Assembly (NCBI RefSeq): GCF_041260155.1
Contig: NW_027248277.1
Span: forward strand, 20,364,872-20,428,871
Direction of reading: 5' to 3'
Length of the DNA stretch: 64,000 bases
DNA from: Ptychodera flava
Taxonomy: Eukaryota; Hemichordata; Enteropneusta; Ptychoderidae
A program made the translations under genes and the position numbers. The notes below the pieces were generated by a model. The model searched no databases and was not told the origin of the DNA. It saw only the letters and a program-made list of their open reading frames with translations. Positions 61,733 through 64,000 of this stretch are shown piece by piece (positions within the stretch are counted from its first letter, which is position 1; each line of letters begins with the position of its first letter).

Positions 61733-62885
61733 ATACTTTTTTATGGATTTAAAAGCTTAGACTGAAGACTATGCGCCTATCGATTGACGCTATCATTTTT
61801 CTCCACTTTACGAATGGGTAAGGTACTGAGTGGCGTGGCGAGGGGGTTAGATGAAAATGGACCGGCTGTAGCCCCATCTGAATAGTTTAATAACATGGGT
61901 GTTTTGTGTGGTAGAGTATGCCAATTCTGAAGTTAATTACTATATAAGCCAACCATACTGTAAGAAAGCTGTCGGAAAGCGTAGATTGAAGACTATGCGC
62001 CTATCGATCGACGCTATCTTTTTATCTCCACTGTCTGAATGGGTGAGGTACTAAGTAGTGCAACGAAGGGGTTAGTTAAAAAGGACTAGCCGTGGCCCTG
62101 CTGTCATTTCATTAATGATCTATCTGTCAACATGATCTGAATAATTTAATGTCTATGGGTGTGTTATATATGCGCCAACCAAACTATAAGAAATCACACA
62201 CGATTGTGTCATTCTAATGTTGCAATTCTGCTCTCCAAATTGATATTTCCAGATTTGATGAGACTACTATCCTGCAATGGTAAATCAGATTACATTACTG
62301 TGTCATAAGCAGTTATGACATCAGTAAATCCTGTGATTATGTTGGTGGCCATACCAATGACGTTCATCGTCAACAGAAATATTGCTGAGCGCATAGACAT
62401 CATGACATATTTATTTAGAATCATTTCTGGAATGGAGGATTTCATTTTGTGACAGTAAATCATCTGCTTTCCTATTAGGATATTTTGTATCGTTTATAGG
62501 AATTTGTCTGCTGAATTGTTATCATCACAGCTGATCGTGGAAAATCCTACACTAGGAACAATTTCCACAGTAAACAAGTTACGGGCAGTAGCTCCCCTAC
62601 AATCACAGTCATTGCAATATGAGCTACTCTCGCAAAGTATGCATGCCGATCAAGTGGCTTCATCGCCAGTATAAGCTAATAATTTTATTGTGGATGTCCC
62701 TGTCGGGGTAAATATCAAGACCAAATTCCATGATATCAACATTATTAGCTTACCCTGAGAATAGGTAACTATTTTCTCTAATATATGTCAAAACAGTATT
62801 GGCAACGTTATACAGTTCAATCCAGTAAGTTGAGTGTGTGTGACTGTTACAAATTAAACAAGGGGAACAAAAATTTCTGGAGCGG

Positions 62886-62960
62886 TTCTCTCTGTGGCCT
62901 CTCAGCTAGTCGACTGGTGCCGTATGTTGTGGGTTCGAATCCGATTGAAAACTAGCCGTA
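62886..62960 (+). repeat. tRNA-like SINE head
   Basis: GGTTCGAATCC at 62932-62942 is a perfect pol III B box. About 35 nt upstream, ggcctctcagctagtcgac..tgg resembles an A box. No cloverleaf of a working tRNA forms, and a non-tRNA body (gaaaactagccgtattttct..) follows, as in tRNA-derived SINEs. It is absent from the matching region of other units. Confidence 0.5.
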
Positions 62961-63239
62961 TTTTCTACCCTGGGTTGGTAACTCCAAAATGCAAAAACAG
63001 AGCTCGGGAAGGAATATGACTACCTAACTGAAGGTTCCCAATTATGCAATTCTGCTCTGTTATGTAATTATGCAAATCTGTTCCCAATTACGCAATTCGA
63101 TGGGTTACCGTAGTTAAGCAAAACAAAGTTTACATATTATACTGGAAAACGCAGCGTATTCATGCTAGGCCACAGAGTGTTAATACATTTTGCTTAAAGG
63201 GCACCGATAAATTCTCTGAGAGACCAAGCTGCCACCTAT

Positions 63240-63945
63240 TATTATCTTCTTAAATGAAACACCAGAGGGCAGTACACCTCCACTACAAAAGTGACAATAA
63301 CCACTTCAATAGCTGCGCTTATGCCATTTTGATGGTGTTTGTGTATCTTTCCGTCAGATAGTCCGGAATGAAAAGAACGAATTAGATAAACTTTGAGCAT
63401 ATCAAGAAATATTAGCAACAAGTGCAACATTTGGTATCATCAACGTTAATGTCGCGTAGCTAGAGAAAGTGACATAATCTCATAGAAGTAATTGTAACAG
63501 AGTTAACAAAGGTAGACAGCGCCTAGGGAACAAATATTCGGACTTTGAAACATTTACAGTAAACCTTTTGGCCTACCTTTTGGAGGGGCTTACCGTAAAG
63601 CTTATTTGGTTAACAAAACTTTCCCTGAAATTGTATTTTTCCTTGAAAAAAGGTGGTTTGAGGGCTGGAAGTTTGCTTGACGAAAGTTTGAGTAGAAGCT
63701 ATATCTTTCAATTACAAGGAGCGAACTATGTTTCTCTGGCACACAACGATTATGGGTAATGGCTTTGCATTTTGCATGGACCCTTGGTCTGTATATCAAA
63801 TTTTGAGGTCCCCATAAAATGTAGACTCATCGACTTTGATACAAAAAACCACTTACTGGATGTTTATCTGTGAAATTCTGGTACGGAGATTAAACTAGAG
63901 AGCTGACATAAAATAACATTTTTTGTCTTCTACAGCTGCACGTCA
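63240..63945 (-). pseudogene. Gal3ST unit 6 remnant: exon 3 almost wholly deleted
   Basis: The 3' flank of the gene (as at 31950-32040 in unit 2) runs to about 63330, then jumps directly to the first ~35 nt of exon 3 (63331-63366), so roughly 980 bp of the catalytic exon is gone. Exon 2 survives at 63857-63945 with both splice signals (acceptor ctattacag, donor GTAAGT) but is 23 nt shorter than in the other copies. Exon 1 would lie beyond the window. The copy cannot encode a sulfotransferase. Confidence 0.75.
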
Positions 63946-64000
63946 CTGTAATAGAATAAAAAAGATTGAACAGCAGATAAAACAATATGACTGCCATCAA

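Larger units (their letters stand above)
51268..62830 (-). repeat. Gal3ST array unit 5, split by a LINE
   Basis: Homology to unit 4 runs from 51268 to 55936 and resumes from 61176 to about 62770. The break is exactly the LINE insertion. A deletion of about 105 bp near 51607 relative to unit 4 is also present. The part right of the LINE is more diverged than units 2-4 are from each other. Confidence 0.85.

Noticed and set aside
62886-62960. Functional tRNA gene
   Set aside because: The B box is perfect but the acceptor and anticodon stems do not form, so a SINE head is more likely.

Overview
This is metazoan nuclear DNA: AT-rich, intron-containing, dense in transposon relics and microsatellites, with one 100-N assembly gap (13406-13505). 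The only clear gene family is a local array of galactose-3-O-sulfotransferase-like (Gal3ST) genes. Together with Tx1-like LINE, Penelope-like and DIRS-like sequences this suggests a marine invertebrate, plausibly an invertebrate deuterostome (hemichordate, amphioxus or echinoderm). The species cannot be fixed from the sequence.

Layout. (1) 1-13405: three head-to-tail copies of a roughly 5.3-kb unit, the last cut by the gap. It has no recognisable protein, but carries short exon-like frames with good splice signals and a conserved hairpin. (2) 13506-19870: a single-copy tract with a degenerate ~140-bp periodic repeat carrying RFX X-box-like palindromes, a MITE, a (GTT)n tract, a broken Penelope-like reverse transcriptase with its 3' tail, two foldback elements and a fragmentary minus-strand gene. 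(3) 19870-64000: the minus-strand Gal3ST array. Unit 1 (about 19.9-30.3 kb) is the most diverged and contains a ~4.1-kb insertion bounded by inverted repeats. Units 2, 3 and 4 (30.3-51.3 kb) are nearly identical ~7-kb repeats. Unit 5 is split by a 5.24-kb Tx1/L1-like LINE with a 13-bp target-site duplication. Unit 6, at the right edge, has lost almost all of the catalytic exon.

The main result is a gene model that simple ORF calling misses. Each Gal3ST copy has three exons. Exon 1 (22 coding nt) and exon 2 (112 nt) encode a short cytoplasmic tail and a hydrophobic signal-anchor; exon 3 (~1 kb) carries the whole sulfotransferase domain. In copies 2 and 4 the phases join exactly to give a 383-residue type II membrane protein, as expected for a Golgi sulfotransferase. 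The ATG that opens the long ORF of exon 3 lies in the polypyrimidine tract of intron 2 and is probably not used.

Copy state: 1 is a pseudogene (several indels), 2 is intact, 3 has one 1-bp deletion, 4 is intact with a weaker donor, 5 is a pseudogene (three stops), 6 is a remnant. Every full unit also carries the same passengers: a Penelope 3' tail, a DIRS-like RT fragment, a 65-70-bp hairpin and intron-1 microsatellites. The ancestral unit therefore acquired these before it was amplified.
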